Assembly (NCBI RefSeq): GCF_022808775.1
Contig: NZ_JAKZLA010000004.1
Span: 186,001-250,000 of the forward strand
Direction of reading: 5' to 3'
DNA length: 64,000 nucleotides
Source: Geothrix terrae
Lineage (GTDB): Bacteria > Acidobacteriota > Holophagae > Holophagales > Holophagaceae
Of this stretch, positions 1-9,873 are shown in pieces; position 1 is the first letter of the stretch, and each line of letters starts with the position of its first letter. The translations under genes and the position numbers were made by a program. The notes under the pieces are model-generated. The model was given only the letters and a program-made list of their open reading frames with translations, had not been told where the DNA came from and searched no databases.

Positions 1-3000
1 GCCCGAAGCGGTCCTCCAGATCCAGGCGGTAGAGGTCCAGGTCCTTCTCCTCCCGCAACCGCGAGATGCGCTTGTAGGCCACCAGGCGCTCGGCGGCCTG
101 GTCGATCCAGCGGCGGCTGAGCTGGGCGCCCGGCGCCAGGCCGTCCACCTTCACTTCGAACGCGGTGCTGGGCTGGCCCTGCAGTTCCTGGAGCGTCTCC
201 TCCAGCAGCTTCACGTAGAGCTCGAAGCCGATGTCGTGGATGTGGCCGGACTGCTCGCCGCCCAGCAGGTTGCCGGCGCCGCGCAGCTCCAGGTCCATGG
301 CCGCCACGCGGAAGCCCGAGCCCAGCTCGGAGAAGTCTTCGAGCGCCTGGAGGCGCTTGCGGGCGTCCTCGCTGATCTCGTGCTTGGGCGGGATCATCAG
401 GTAGGCGTAGGCCGGCACGTCGCTGCGGCCCACGCGGCCCCGCAACTGGTAGAGCTGACTCAGCCCGAAAGCATCCGCACGGTGGACGATGAGCGTGTTG
501 GCGTTGGGCACGTCCAGGCCGTTCTCCACGATGGTGGTGGCCACCAGCACGTCGATGCGGCCCTCCATGAAGCCCAGCATCACCTGCTCCAGCCCCTCGT
601 CGCTCATCTGGCCGTGGCCCACGGCCACGCGGGCGTCGGGCACCAGCTCGCGCACGCGCGCGGCGATGCTGACGATGGACTCCACGCGGTTGTGCACCAG
701 ATAGACCTGACCACCGCGGCGCAGCTCGAACTGGACGGCCGTCTGCACCAGCTCGTCGCTCCAGGGCGCCACCACGGTCTCGATGGCCAGCCTGTCCTTC
801 GGCGGCGTCTCGATGAGGCTGATCTCGCGGAGGCCCGTGAGGCTCATGTGGAGGGTGCGGGGGATGGGCGTGGCGCTGAGCGCGAGCTGGTCCACGTTGA
901 GGCGCAGCTTCTTCAGCTTCTCCTTGTGGCCCACGCCGAAGCGCTGCTCCTCGTCCACCACCACGAGGCCCAGGTCGGCGAACTTCACACGGGCGCCCAG
1001 CAGCTGGTGAGTGCCGATGACGATCTCCACCTTGCCGTCGGCCACCTCCTGGAGGATGCGCTTCTGCTCCGCGGGATCGACGAAGCGGTTCAGCATCTCG
1101 ATGCGGATGGGGAAGCCCGCAAAGCGCTCCTTGAAGGTGCGGAAGTGCTGGAAGCAGAGCACGGTGGTGGGGCACAGCACGGCCACCTGGCGGCCTTCGA
1201 GGGCCACCTTGGCGGCGGCGCGCATGGCGACTTCCGTCTTACCGAAGCCCACGTCGCCCACCAGCAGTCGGTCCATGGGGCGCGGTGACTCCAGGTCGGC
1301 CTTCACGGCCTCGATGGCTTCGATCTGGTCCGGCGTGGGCGTGAAGGGGAAGCTGGCGTCGAAGGCCGCCATGTCGGGCCCGTCCGGAGGGTAGGCGTGG
1401 CCCTTCTCCAGCTTGCGCTGGGCGTAGAGCTTCAGCAGCTCGTCGGCCATGTCGCGGATGGCCCTCTTGGCTTTGCGCTTGACCTTGGCCCAGGAGGCGC
1501 CGCCCAGCTTGTCCAGGGGCGGCAGGTGGCCCTCGGCGCCGGTGTAGCGCTGGACGAGATCGGCCCGCTCCAGGCTGACGTTGAGCTGGCCGCCGTCGGC
1601 GTAGCGCAGCTGGAGCACCTCCAGTTCCTCGCCGCCCACGGTGAGGGTGGCGAAGCCCACGAACTCGCCGATGCCGTGGTCGAGATGCACCACGCGGTCG
1701 CCGGGCTTGAGGTCCCGCAGGTCCGACAGGAAGGCCGCGCTGCGGGACTTCTTGGGTGCCGCCTGGATGGCCTTGCGGCCGAAGACCTCGCGCTCGGTGA
1801 AGAGGGCGAGGCGGCACTCCTTGATGAGCACGCCGGCGCTGAGGTTCAGGCGGAGGGCCCGGCAGCCCGCCTCGGTGCCATAGGCCTGGGGCAGGTCGTA
1901 GTCCCGCAGGAATTCCGCGAAGCGGTCCCGCATGCCGGGCGTCGAGCCCGCCAGCACCACCCGGAAGCCCGTGAGGGCCAGCTCCTGCACCTGCTCCGCC
2001 AGGTCCGGCAGGCGCCCCTGGAACTCCCGCAGGGGCTGGACGGTGACGGGCACCGTGGCCTCGCTCTGCCACTCGGTGAGGAGGAGCGAGGTCCGGCTGG
2101 GGTCCGAGGGGAGGAAGCGGTCCTCGAAATCGGGACACACCACGCCGCCGCGGCGAAGGGTGGCCAGGCCCTCCTCGATGCGGGCCCGCTCGGCTTCGCG
2201 CAGGGCGTCCTCCCAGGCTGGGTCGAGACGCACCCGCAGGCAGGGCGGCACCCAGTGGGTCAACTGACCCTTGGGCTGGGCCAGCAGGGGGTGGAAGAGC
2301 TCTTCGCCGGGGAAGTGGCCGTGGGTGGCCAGCCGCGCCTTGCGGAAGGCCAGGTCGTCTTCGGGCTCGGCCGTGCGATCCGCCCGGGAGGCCACGGCCG
2401 CCAGCAGGGCCTGGCCGTCGCCGCGCTCGCCCTCGAAGCGGGGGTAGAGCGTCAGCGCGTCCAGGGATTCGCCCGTGCGGCGCTGGGTATCCGGATCGAA
2501 GGGACTGAGGCGCTCCAGCTCATCGCCGAAGGTCTCCAGGCGCAGGGGCTGGTCCAGGTGGTCGGGCCAGAGGTCCACCACCATGCCGCGGGAACTGAAC
2601 TCGCCGGGCGCGGCGGCCATCTCCGTGCGGCGGTAGCCCAGGGCCACCAGGGTCTCCAGCAGCAGCTCCCGGGGCACCTCGGCGCCGATGCGCAGCTCCA
2701 GCTTCTGTTTCTGGAACCAGGTGGGATGGGGCAGCCGCTCGCAGGCCGTGAGGGGCCCCGTGACCAGCACCTGCACCCGACGCTCCAGTAGGCCCACCAA
2801 GGTGGAGAGGCGGTCCCGCAGCACCATGCCCGGCGGGCTGCTCTCGCCTCCGGCGTAGGCCGCGAAACCCGGGAAGTGGGCCACGCCGGCCCCGGGCAGC
2901 AGGGCCTGGAGGTCCTGGGCCAGGGTGCGGGCCTCGGCTTCGCTGGGGGCGTCCACCCACAGGGATTCGATCCGCCCCTCGCGGGTGATCCACCGCGCCA

Positions 3001-3121
3001 GCACCAGGGCCAGGGCCGGCGGTGAGGCCCAGCGCAGGCGCGCCCCGGACGCCGCGAGAACCTCCGCGGGAGCCTCGGCCAAGCGCAACAGATCCTTCAG
3101 GTCAGGGCCGACAGCATTCAT
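1..3121 (-). CDS. mfd: Transcription-repair coupling factor Mfd (3' end outside window)
   Basis: Mfd is a DNA translocase that removes RNA polymerase stalled at lesions and recruits UvrA. About 1040 codons are visible, starting at the ATG at 3121-3119. The family is about 1150 residues, so roughly the last 100 lie beyond the left edge. The N-terminal UvrB-like part is followed by the RecG-like helicase. Walker A GDVGFGKTEVAM is encoded near 1220-1255 and the DEEQRFGV motif near 935-960 on the minus strand. The gene lies downstream of the RND efflux operon on the same strand, 184 bp away, with a strong hairpin between them, so it probably has its own promoter. Identification is secure from the motifs. 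Confidence 0.96.
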   Translation of the reverse strand, partial: MNAVGPDLKDLLRLAEAPAEVLAASGARLRWASPPALALVLARWITREGRIESLWVDAPSEAEARTLAQDLQALLPGAGVAHFPGFAAYAGGESSPPGMVLRDRLSTLVGLLERRVQVLVTGPLTACERLPHPTWFQKQKLELRIGAEVPRELLLETLVALGYRRTEMAAAPGEFSSRGMVVDLWPDHLDQPLRLETFGDELERLSPFDPDTQRRTGESLDALTLYPRFEGERGDGQALLAAVASRADRTAEPEDDLAFRKARLATHGHFPGEELFHPLLAQPKGQLTHWVPPCLRVRLDPAWEDALREAERARIEEGLATLRRGGVVCPDFEDRFLPSDPSRTSLLLTEWQSEATVPVTVQPLREFQGRLPDLAEQVQELALTGFRVVLAGSTPGMRDRFAEFLRDYDLPQAYGTEAGCRALRLNLSAGVLIKECRLALFTEREVFGRKAIQAAPKKSRSAAFLSDLRDLKPGDRVVHLDHGIGEFVGFATLTVGGEELEVLQLRYADGGQLNVSLERADLVQRYTGAEGHLPPLDKLGGASWAKVKRKAKRAIRDMADELLKLYAQRKLEKGHAYPPDGPDMAAFDASFPFTPTPDQIEAIEAVKADLESPRPMDRLLVGDVGFGKTEVAMRAAAKVALEGRQVAVLCPTTVLCFQHFRTFKERFAGFPIRIEMLNRFVDPAEQKRILQEVADGKVEIVIGTHQLLGARVKFADLGLVVVDEEQRFGVGHKEKLKKLRLNVDQLALSATPIPRTLHMSLTGLREISLIETPPKDRLAIETVVAPWSDELVQTAVQFELRRGGQVYLVHNRVESIVSIAARVRELVPDARVAVGHGQMSDEGLEQVMLGFMEGRIDVLVATTIVENGLDVPNANTLIVHRADAFGLSQLYQLRGRVGRSDVPAYAYLMIPPKHEISEDARKRLQALEDFSELGSGFRVAAMDLELRGAGNLLGGEQSGHIHDIGFELYVKLLEETLQELQGQPSTAFEVKVDGLAPGAQLSRRWIDQAAERLVAYKRISRLREEKDLDLYRLDLEDRFG

Positions 3122-3219
3122 AGCGCCCTTCAGAGTGCCTCAATCCGGGCCCGGAGACGAGGCTTCATCCTCGGGCGCGCTTCGCTTCAAGGGAAGATCC
3201 ACCACCGAGGTGCCAGGAA

Positions 3220-3257
3220 GCCAAGAGAGAAAACCCTGGACGGTTCTCCTTCTTGGC
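3220..3257. other. Long imperfect hairpin between acrB-type gene and mfd
   Basis: Two 16-nt arms (3220-3235 and 3242-3257) pair with only two mismatches around a 6-nt loop. The hairpin lies between the stop of the RND permease and the start of mfd, both on the minus strand. No T-tract follows it, so it is not a classical intrinsic terminator. It could protect the 3' end of the efflux mRNA or insulate mfd from read-through. Confidence 0.5.
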
Positions 3258-3305
3258 GCCCTGGACACCTTGACGGGGTGGTTCAGCTTGGGAGGGTGGA
3301 CGCCC

Positions 3306-6300
3306 TCAGGCGTCCGGGGCCTCCACGATGGGGCGTACGGCCTGGGGTTCGGAGCCCAGGGCCCCCACCCGCCGCCGGATCCAGGCCCAGACCTTGGCCA
3401 GGCTGAAGTCTTCGATGATCTCGAAGAACACGGGCACCACGATGAGCGTGAGCAGGGTGGAAGTGATGAGCCCACCCACCACGGCCCGGGCCATGGGGGC
3501 CCGCATCTCGGCCCCAGCGCCCAGCGCCAGGAAGAGCGGCAGCATGCCGCCGATCATGGCGAAGCTGGTCATCAGGATGGGCCGCAGCCGCACGGTGCCC
3601 GCGCGGATGATGGCCTGGCGGCGGGAGATGCCTTCCTCCCGTTCCAGATGCAGGGCGTGATCCACCAGCAGGATGGCGTTCTTGGTCACCAGGCCCATCA
3701 GCAGGATCATGCCGATGCTCGTCATCATGGACATCGAGTCGCCCGTCACCAGCAGCATCAGCACCATGCCCACCATGGAGAGCGGCAGGCTGGCCATGAT
3801 GGCGATGGGCAGCTTGAAGCTCTCGAACTGGCTGGCCAGCACGAAGTAGATGAAGAAGACCGCCAGCAGGAGCGAGGTGCCCATGTAGCCGGCCGTCTCC
3901 TTGCTGTCCCGGGTCTGCCCCAGGAACTCCACGCGGACGCCTTCGGGCAGCTTGCCGCCAGCCTTCAGCTCGGCCACCTTCTTCGCCGCTCCGGCACTGA
4001 CTTCGCCCAAGGTGGAGCCATCGAAGTTGGCGTCCACCTCCACTTCCTCCATCAGGTCGTGGCGCTGGAGCTTGGCTGGGGCGATGCCCTCCTCGAAGCG
4101 CACCACCTGATTGAGGCGGACCAGCGGATGCTTGCCCCCGCCGAGATCCTTGGTGCTCTGCACGGTCATGTTGGCCAGCTGCGCCGTGAAGCGGCGCTCC
4201 TGGTCGGCGAGCCGGACGCGCACATCGCGCTGCTCGCCCTTCTCGTCCTCGTACTTCGCGACTTTCTCGCCGTCCACCAGGGGGCGGACCATCTGGGAGA
4301 CCAGGGCCGGGCTCACACCCAGGTCCGAGGCGGCCTTGCGATCCACCACGAGCCGCAGCTCGGGCTTGCCGCTGTCCAGGCTGGTGGTGACATCCACGGC
4401 GCCGGGCACGCTGCGCAGAGCTTCCTTCACGAGGGGCACGGCCTGGATGACCGCATCCCGGTCCGGGGCCTGCACGGCCACCATGATGGGGAAGGTGGTG
4501 CCCCAGTCGTTGGCGGTGCCGATGGCCGCGTCCACGCCGGGCACCGAGCGGAACGCCTCCCGGATCTGCCGGCGGATCACCACATGGTTCGGCCGGTGGC
4601 CATTCTTCAGCTTCACGTAGATCCCGCCGGAATCCACGGTGCCGTTCAGGCCCGTGCCGATGGTGGTGTAGGCGAAGTCCACGCCGGGCACGGCCTGGAT
4701 GGCCTTCTCCAGGGCCAGGGCCTTCTCGCGGGTGGCCGCGAGGCTGGAGCCGGGTTCCGCCTTGAAGGTGGCCTGGAGGTCGCCGCGGTCGTAGTCGGGC
4801 ATAAAGTTATTGCCCAGAAGGCCCGAGAGCATCATGGCCAGCACGAAGCTGCCGCCCCCCGCGAGCATCACCGTCCAGCGATGGCCCATGGCCCATTCGA
4901 TGGCCGACTTGTAGAGGAGCTCCCACCGGTCCAGCATGCGGCCGAAGGCTTCCACCGCCCGCATGACGGGGTTCCGGCCCTGGTAGTGCACATGCCCGTC
5001 GGCGCTCTTCTCGTGCTCGGGATCCGGCCAGACCGCGCTGAGCATGGGATCCAGCGTGAAGCTCACGAACAGCGACACGGCCACGGCGAAGGCCACGACG
5101 ATGCCGAAGGGGAAGAAGAACTTGCCCACGATGCCGCCCATGAAGGCCACGGGCACGAACACCGCCAGGATGGACATGGTGGTGGCGATGACGGCGGGGC
5201 CGATCTCCGCCGTGCCCTCCCGGGCGGCGGTGACGTGATCCTTGCCCATCTCCGCGTGCCGCGTGATGTTCTCGCGGACCACGATGGCATCGTCGATGAG
5301 GATGCCGATGGCCAGGCTGAGGCCCATGAGCGTCATGGTGTTCAGCGTGAAGTCCAGCGCCCGCATGATGATGAACGTGGAGATCACGGACACGGGCAGG
5401 GTGAGGCTGGTGATGAGCGTGGACCGCCAGCTCTTGAGGAAGAAGAACACGATGATCACCGTGAGCAGGCCGCCCACGTAGATGGAGGTGTTCACGTCGT
5501 CCACGTTGTCGATGATGAAGCGGGCGTTGTCCTTGGCGGTGGCCACCTCGACACCCTGCTGGGCCAGCTCGGGCTTCAGCTCTTCCAGGGCCTTCTCCAC
5601 GGCGGTGACCATGGCCACGGTGTTGCCGCCGGTCTGCCGCTGGATCTCCAGGGCCACCACGTCCTTGCCACCCAGGCGGGCCAGGCTGCGCTTCTCCTTG
5701 ATGCCGTCCACCACCGTGGCCACTTCCCGCAGCTCGATGGGGCGGCCTTCCTTGTTGCCCACGACGACATGGTCGAAGTCAGCCACGGACTTGGCCTTGG
5801 CGTCCACCTTCACGGACATCTCGCGGCTGCCCTGGAGCAGGTTGCCGCTGGGGATGGCCATGGTGTCTCCGCCCAGGGCGTTCTTCACAGCCTGGAGGGA
5901 AAGCCCCTGGGACTCCAGCTTCTGGGGATCCACCTGGATGAGGATCTCGCGGGTGCTGCCGCCCACAGGATCCACCTTGCCCACGCCGGGGATGTTCTCG
6001 ATGCGCCGCTTGAGGAAGTCCTCGGCGATGCGGGTCAGCTCCCGGTCGTTCATGTCCGGATGCTTCGCGTCCGGCTTCACCACCAGGGAGAGCACGGGCA
6101 GCTGTGCCGGGTCGAACTTGGAGATCACGGGCTCCTCAATGTTGCTGGGGAGGTCGCGCCGGATCTGGCCGATCTTGGTGCGCACGTCGTTGAGGGCGTT
6201 GTCCACGTTGCGGCCCAGGTGGAACTGGATCACGAGCGTGCCCAGGCCCTCCTGGCTGGTGGAGCTGATCTCCTTGATCTTCTCGATGGGGTTGACGGCC

Positions 6301-6506
6301 TCCTCGATCTTCCGGACCACGTCCTGCTTGACGGACTCGGGGCTGGCGCCGGGATAGACGACGGAGACGGTGACCGTGGGGATGTCGGTGTTGGGGTACT
6401 GGTCGATGCCCAGGGTCTTCACGGAGAAGAGGCCGAGCACCACCAGCGCCAGCATGATGCAGACCGTGAAGACCGGCCGGCGGATGGAGAAATCGGACAG
6501 GAACAT
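3306..6506 (-). CDS. Efflux RND transporter permease (AcrB/MdtB-like)
   Basis: Inner-membrane, proton-driven pump of a tripartite drug or solvent efflux complex. It has 1066 residues, normal for the hydrophobe/amphiphile efflux RND family. It begins with the typical [13 protein letters not shown] and has the proton-relay Asp pair in [10 protein letters not shown] at about 405-406. Two sets of membrane segments flank two large periplasmic loops (about 40-330 and 570-870). It starts 3 bp after the adaptor gene stops and is the last gene of a four-gene operon (tetR-tolC-adaptor-pump). Substrate cannot be read from the sequence. Family assignment is firm. Confidence 0.96.
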   Translation of the reverse strand: MFLSDFSIRRPVFTVCIMLALVVLGLFSVKTLGIDQYPNTDIPTVTVSVVYPGASPESVKQDVVRKIEEAVNPIEKIKEISSTSQEGLGTLVIQFHLGRNVDNALNDVRTKIGQIRRDLPSNIEEPVISKFDPAQLPVLSLVVKPDAKHPDMNDRELTRIAEDFLKRRIENIPGVGKVDPVGGSTREILIQVDPQKLESQGLSLQAVKNALGGDTMAIPSGNLLQGSREMSVKVDAKAKSVADFDHVVVGNKEGRPIELREVATVVDGIKEKRSLARLGGKDVVALEIQRQTGGNTVAMVTAVEKALEELKPELAQQGVEVATAKDNARFIIDNVDDVNTSIYVGGLLTVIIVFFFLKSWRSTLITSLTLPVSVISTFIIMRALDFTLNTMTLMGLSLAIGILIDDAIVVRENITRHAEMGKDHVTAAREGTAEIGPAVIATTMSILAVFVPVAFMGGIVGKFFFPFGIVVAFAVAVSLFVSFTLDPMLSAVWPDPEHEKSADGHVHYQGRNPVMRAVEAFGRMLDRWELLYKSAIEWAMGHRWTVMLAGGGSFVLAMMLSGLLGNNFMPDYDRGDLQATFKAEPGSSLAATREKALALEKAIQAVPGVDFAYTTIGTGLNGTVDSGGIYVKLKNGHRPNHVVIRRQIREAFRSVPGVDAAIGTANDWGTTFPIMVAVQAPDRDAVIQAVPLVKEALRSVPGAVDVTTSLDSGKPELRLVVDRKAASDLGVSPALVSQMVRPLVDGEKVAKYEDEKGEQRDVRVRLADQERRFTAQLANMTVQSTKDLGGGKHPLVRLNQVVRFEEGIAPAKLQRHDLMEEVEVDANFDGSTLGEVSAGAAKKVAELKAGGKLPEGVRVEFLGQTRDSKETAGYMGTSLLLAVFFIYFVLASQFESFKLPIAIMASLPLSMVGMVLMLLVTGDSMSMMTSIGMILLMGLVTKNAILLVDHALHLEREEGISRRQAIIRAGTVRLRPILMTSFAMIGGMLPLFLALGAGAEMRAPMARAVVGGLITSTLLTLIVVPVFFEIIEDFSLAKVWAWIRRRVGALGSEPQAVRPIVEAPDA

Positions 6507-6509
6507 GGG

Positions 6510-7655
6510 TCACTTCCCTCCTGCGGCGGAGCCGCCATTCGCGCTGGTTGGGACGGCGCCGCTGATCACCCGCAGGCGGCTGCCTTCGCCCACCAGGTCC
6601 TTGCCGTTGTCCACCACCTGGGCACCGAGGCCCAGGCCGTTCACGGGCCGGTAGCCATCCTGCTCGGGCCCCAGCACCACCTTGTGGCGGCGGGCCACGT
6701 CCTGCTCGGCCACGTAGACCTCGGCATCGCGGTCCTGCGCCTTCACCAGGGTGGCCGGCAGCGCCGGCGCCTTGGTCTCGCCCTCGCCGAGGATGACACC
6801 CTCCACGAAGAGACCGCTCTTCAGCGTCCCGTCCGGATTGGGGACCTCCACGCGGACGCGCAGGGTGCGGCCATCCTGGGAAAGGCTGGGGCTCACCTGG
6901 GCCACGCGGCCCTCCACGAGGCGGTCCACGCCGATGCTGCGGAAGGTGGCCCGCTGGCCCACCTTCACCTGGGCCATGGCCTCGGCGGGCAGGTCCGCGC
7001 GGATCTCCAGCTTGCGGTTGTCCACGATCTCGAAGGCCGTCTGGCCGGGGTTCAGCATCTCACCGGGCTGCACCGCGCGGCGCGCCACCTGGCCGGCGAA
7101 GGGCGCCACGAGGCGGGCCTTCTTGAGGCGCAGGCGGGCCAGGCCCAGGTTGCTGTCGGCGGCCTGGGCGGCGGCCTGGGTGGCGTGGAAGGCGGTCTCC
7201 GCCTGCTGCGCCGCCTGGCGGGTGATGCTGCGCTTCTCCAGCAGGGCCACAGAGCGGTCGTTGTCGCGCTGGGCCTGGAGAGCCTGGGCCTTGGCCTGCG
7301 CGGCCTGGGCCTCGGCGGCCTGGACACCCAGCTGGTAGTCGTCCTCGTCCTGGGCGCCCAGGAGGGCGCCGGCGGCGACGCTGTCGCCCTCCTGCACCAG
7401 CACGCGGGTTACGCGGCCGGTCACTTCAGCCTTCAGCTCGGCGCGGTTCACGGCCAGCAGCGTGCCCGTGAAGGCCACGGCGGGCCGGAAGCTCCGCTCC
7501 TGGACCGGCACCAGGGTGACGGCCACGGAACCTTCGGCCTTCACGGCGGCCTGGTGGTCCAGCTCGGCGTTGCGCTTGCCGCGGTGGAAGGTGGCGGCCC
7601 CGGCGATGATGGCGGCCGCGAGTCCGGTGGTGATGATGAGGGTTTTGCGGTTCAT
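6510..7655 (-). CDS. RND efflux periplasmic adaptor (membrane fusion protein)
   Basis: This 381-residue adaptor links the inner-membrane pump to the TolC-like channel. A membrane anchor at about residues 6-24 is followed by a split biotinyl-lipoyl domain (about 65-100 and 185-220). An Ala/Gln-rich alpha-helical hairpin of about 80 residues interrupts that domain, and beta-barrel and membrane-proximal domains follow. There is no lipobox cysteine, so it is probably anchored by the N-terminal helix. It lies 27 bp after the TolC gene and 3 bp before the pump. The C-terminal tail is Gly/Ala/Ser-rich and probably disordered. Confidence 0.94.
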   Translation of the reverse strand: MNRKTLIITTGLAAAIIAGAATFHRGKRNAELDHQAAVKAEGSVAVTLVPVQERSFRPAVAFTGTLLAVNRAELKAEVTGRVTRVLVQEGDSVAAGALLGAQDEDDYQLGVQAAEAQAAQAKAQALQAQRDNDRSVALLEKRSITRQAAQQAETAFHATQAAAQAADSNLGLARLRLKKARLVAPFAGQVARRAVQPGEMLNPGQTAFEIVDNRKLEIRADLPAEAMAQVKVGQRATFRSIGVDRLVEGRVAQVSPSLSQDGRTLRVRVEVPNPDGTLKSGLFVEGVILGEGETKAPALPATLVKAQDRDAEVYVAEQDVARRHKVVLGPEQDGYRPVNGLGLGAQVVDNGKDLVGEGSRLRVISGAVPTSANGGSAAGGK

Positions 7656-7682
7656 GGTCGACTCCAGGAATCGTCGGGTTCG

Positions 7683-9008
7683 TTACAAAGGAGGGAGGCC
7701 CAGGGCGCGGCGCTGGTCGAAGCGGGCGGACCAGAGGCCCAGTTCCGCGCGGCGGCGCTGGCTCTCGGCCTGGCGCTCGGATCGCTCCGCCTGGAGGAGA
7801 TCGAGCGACGTGATGAGGCCCTGGTCGAAGGACTCGCGGCTCATGCGCAGTGCTTCCACGGTGGCGTCGTGGGCCTTGCGGGCGGCCTCATCCAGGGCCG
7901 TGGCCTTCTCCAGCTCGCGGTCCGCCGTGCTCTGCTCGATGGCGATGGATCGCTCGCGGTCGATGCGCGCCTGCTTCACCTGCTCGAGCTGGGCGGTGTT
8001 CTGGGCGCGCTTGCCGGAGCTGCGCAGCCCGTCGAAGATGGGGAACTTCATGGTGACGCTCACCTTCCAGGTGTCGTACGGCTCCTTGAAGAGGTTGTCG
8101 CTCTTGCCCGCCTGGTAGCCGTAGCTGGCGCTGAGGTCGAACTTGGGGCGCAGGTCCGAGGTGATGATCTTCTCGTTGGCCCGGTACATGGCCTCCTGCT
8201 GCTTCAGCTGGGCCAGCTCGCTGCGCTCGGCGCCCGCGGGCCGGGCCGAGAGCTCCGGTTGGCCCAGGTCCACCAGCGTCAGCGGCGTCTTGGGGTCCAG
8301 GCCCAGCTGCCCGTTCAGCACCTCCAGGGCCCGCTTCACGTTGGCGTCGGCCTGGAGCGCCTCGGGGATCACGGCCAGCAGCTCGCTCTCAGCCCGCAGG
8401 CGGTCCAGCTCGGTGGCGGTCTGGGCCTCCAGTTTGGCCTTCACGTCCGAGACGAACTGCTCGGCGGTCTTGCGGCGGGTTTCCACGACCTCCTGCTCCG
8501 CCTGGGCCTCCAGCACCGCCAGGTAGGCCTTGGCCACGCCGTGGAGGGTGTCCAGCTCGGCGGTGGTGAAGCCGTAGCCGGCCTCCTTCTCGCCCATCTT
8601 GGCGATGTCGATGGCCGTGCCCAGCTTGCCCCAGTAGAAGAGGGGCTGGGTGAGGTTGGCCTGGCTGGTGTAGATGCTGCGGGCGCCCACCAGGGAGCTG
8701 GGGGACAGTCCGAACTGGGCGGCGCTGTCCGCGAAGCCGCTGTTGAGGATGGAGACGTCCCGCGCCCGGGTGAAGTCCCCGATGAGGGTGAGCTGCGGCA
8801 GGGCATCGGCGCGGGTGCTGGTGATGAGGCCGCGGCGCTCATCCACGCGGGCCTTGGCCGCGCGGAGCATGGGGTTCTCATTCCGGGCCCGGGCCAAGGC
8901 GCCGGCCAGGTCCAGGCTCAGCGGGGCCTGGGGGGCGAGTGCCGTGGTCTGAGCCGGAGCCGGCGCCGGAGCCGGCGCCTGGAGGGCGGGAGGGGCGAAC
9001 AAAAGCAT
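7683..9008 (-). CDS. TolC-family outer-membrane efflux channel
   Basis: A 441-residue outer-membrane factor with the internal repeat and long coiled-coil helices of TolC/OprM proteins. The ATG at 9008 is chosen because GAGGAAC lies just upstream and the TetR stop is 2 bp away (TGACCATG). The reading frame stays open further upstream, but that part overlaps the regulator. The N-terminus is hydrophobic, then has an Ala-Pro repeat encoded by a GCCGGA/GCCGGC-type repeat at about 8950-8980, which may be length-variable. It is the outer-membrane exit of the pump encoded by the next two genes. Confidence 0.92.
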   Translation of the reverse strand: MLLFAPPALQAPAPAPAPAQTTALAPQAPLSLDLAGALARARNENPMLRAAKARVDERRGLITSTRADALPQLTLIGDFTRARDVSILNSGFADSAAQFGLSPSSLVGARSIYTSQANLTQPLFYWGKLGTAIDIAKMGEKEAGYGFTTAELDTLHGVAKAYLAVLEAQAEQEVVETRRKTAEQFVSDVKAKLEAQTATELDRLRAESELLAVIPEALQADANVKRALEVLNGQLGLDPKTPLTLVDLGQPELSARPAGAERSELAQLKQQEAMYRANEKIITSDLRPKFDLSASYGYQAGKSDNLFKEPYDTWKVSVTMKFPIFDGLRSSGKRAQNTAQLEQVKQARIDRERSIAIEQSTADRELEKATALDEAARKAHDATVEALRMSRESFDQGLITSLDLLQAERSERQAESQRRRAELGLWSARFDQRRALGLPPL

Positions 9009-9010
9009 GG

Positions 9011-9700
9011 TCAGTTCCTCGGCTGGGGGAAGGCTTCGGGGATGCCGAGCCCACGCAGGCTGAAGTCGGTGAAGTGCCGGATGACCTCCTCGAGATCCTC
9101 CGGGTAGTTCGGGTTCCCGCGGATGAGCCGGGCGATGCCCAGGGAGTTGCGGAAATAGAGGAGCTGGCCCTGGATGCTCATGCCCATGTTCAGGAGGTCG
9201 CCCCAGGAGAGGTCCGGGCGCAGCACCCGGAGGCACTGCATCAGGTGGTCCACGTGGGGCCGGATCTGCTCCATGAGCAGGGCCGAGGAGGCCGCCCGCG
9301 GCGCCTGCATCTCGCGGGCCATGAGCGCCATGGCGGCCTCGCCCAGGGGATCCAGGGGATCCTGGGGGTCGCAGGCCATCAGGTCCTGCATGAAGGCCCG
9401 GATGTGGTCCTTGAGCTGTTGGAGCGCGGCCTCGCGCGCTCCCGGCCCTTCGAGGGCGGGGGCCATGGCCAGCTCGGCCACGCGGCAGGCCTTCCGGGCG
9501 AAGATGTACCGGAGGGCCTCCAGGTACAGCCCCTCCTTGCCGCTGAAGTGGTAGGTCACGAGGGCCGAGTTGGCCTTGGCCCGCAGCGCGATCTCGCGGA
9601 TGCCGGCCCCGTCGAAGCCCTTTTCAGCGAAGGTCAGGATCGCGGCCTCGATCAGGCGCTGCCGCGTATCAAGAGATGCGTCGGTCGGCTGTGCGTTCAT
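9011..9700 (-). CDS. TetR-family repressor of the RND operon (CerR/YbiH-like)
   Basis: A 229-residue TetR regulator. The N-terminal helix-turn-helix spans about residues 10-56 and includes GIREIALRAKANSALVTYHF. The C-terminal ligand domain resembles the CerR/YbiH (DUF1956) group. ATG 9700 is preferred over the in-frame TTG at 9724 because GAGGGG precedes it. It is the first gene of the efflux operon and sits next to two TCAA-N4-TTGA palindromes, so autorepression relieved by a pump substrate is the likely logic. This is inferred from position, not shown. Confidence 0.93.
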   Translation of the reverse strand: MNAQPTDASLDTRQRLIEAAILTFAEKGFDGAGIREIALRAKANSALVTYHFSGKEGLYLEALRYIFARKACRVAELAMAPALEGPGAREAALQQLKDHIRAFMQDLMACDPQDPLDPLGEAAMALMAREMQAPRAASSALLMEQIRPHVDHLMQCLRVLRPDLSWGDLLNMGMSIQGQLLYFRNSLGIARLIRGNPNYPEDLEEVIRHFTDFSLRGLGIPEAFPQPRN

Positions 9701-9724
9701 GACCCCTCGTTTCCAATCAACCAA

Positions 9725-9736
9725 TCAAACGGTTGA
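9725..9736. promoter_or_regulatory. Operator-like palindrome A (TCAA-N4-TTGA)
   Basis: TCAAACGGTTGA lies 25 bp upstream of the ATG of the minus-strand TetR gene. A second site of the same form is centred 33 bp away, about three helical turns. It is probably an operator for the TetR encoded at 9011-9700. Confidence 0.6.
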
Positions 9737-9757
9737 ACAACAGGCTCCAAGAATTAA

Positions 9758-9769
9758 TCAATCGTTTGA
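9758..9769. promoter_or_regulatory. Operator-like palindrome B (TCAA-N4-TTGA)
   Basis: TCAATCGTTTGA has the same TCAA/TTGA half-sites as palindrome A. On the minus strand it lies just downstream of a TTGACT -35-like box (9778-9773). A bound repressor would therefore cover the core promoter of the RND operon. The -10 box is weak, so the exact promoter is uncertain. Confidence 0.58.
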
Positions 9770-9837
9770 ACCAGTCAAGGGGAAAATCGCCCTCTGGGTG
9801 TCTTAATTGATGACTTGACGGTCGTAATTAAAATTCT

Positions 9838-9850
9838 AGATTCGGAATCT
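9838..9850. promoter_or_regulatory. Operator-like palindrome C for the EmrAB-type operon
   Basis: AGATTCGGAATCT is a perfect odd-centred palindrome. It lies 23 bp upstream of the GTG start of the plus-strand TetR gene. It overlaps or directly follows candidate -10 boxes: TAAAAT at 9829-9834, 16 bp after TTGATG, or TAGATT at 9837-9842, 16 bp after TTGACG. It differs from palindromes A and B, which fits recognition by the second TetR protein. Confidence 0.58.
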
Positions 9851-9873
9851 GGAATGCGGATTCGGAGGCTCCG

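Noticed and set aside
2925-9107. Very long plus-strand open frame across mfd start and the RND operon
   Set aside because: The composition (His/Gly/Ala/Leu/Gln-rich, no domains) is that of an antisense frame over GC-rich genes. The minus-strand genes are certain.
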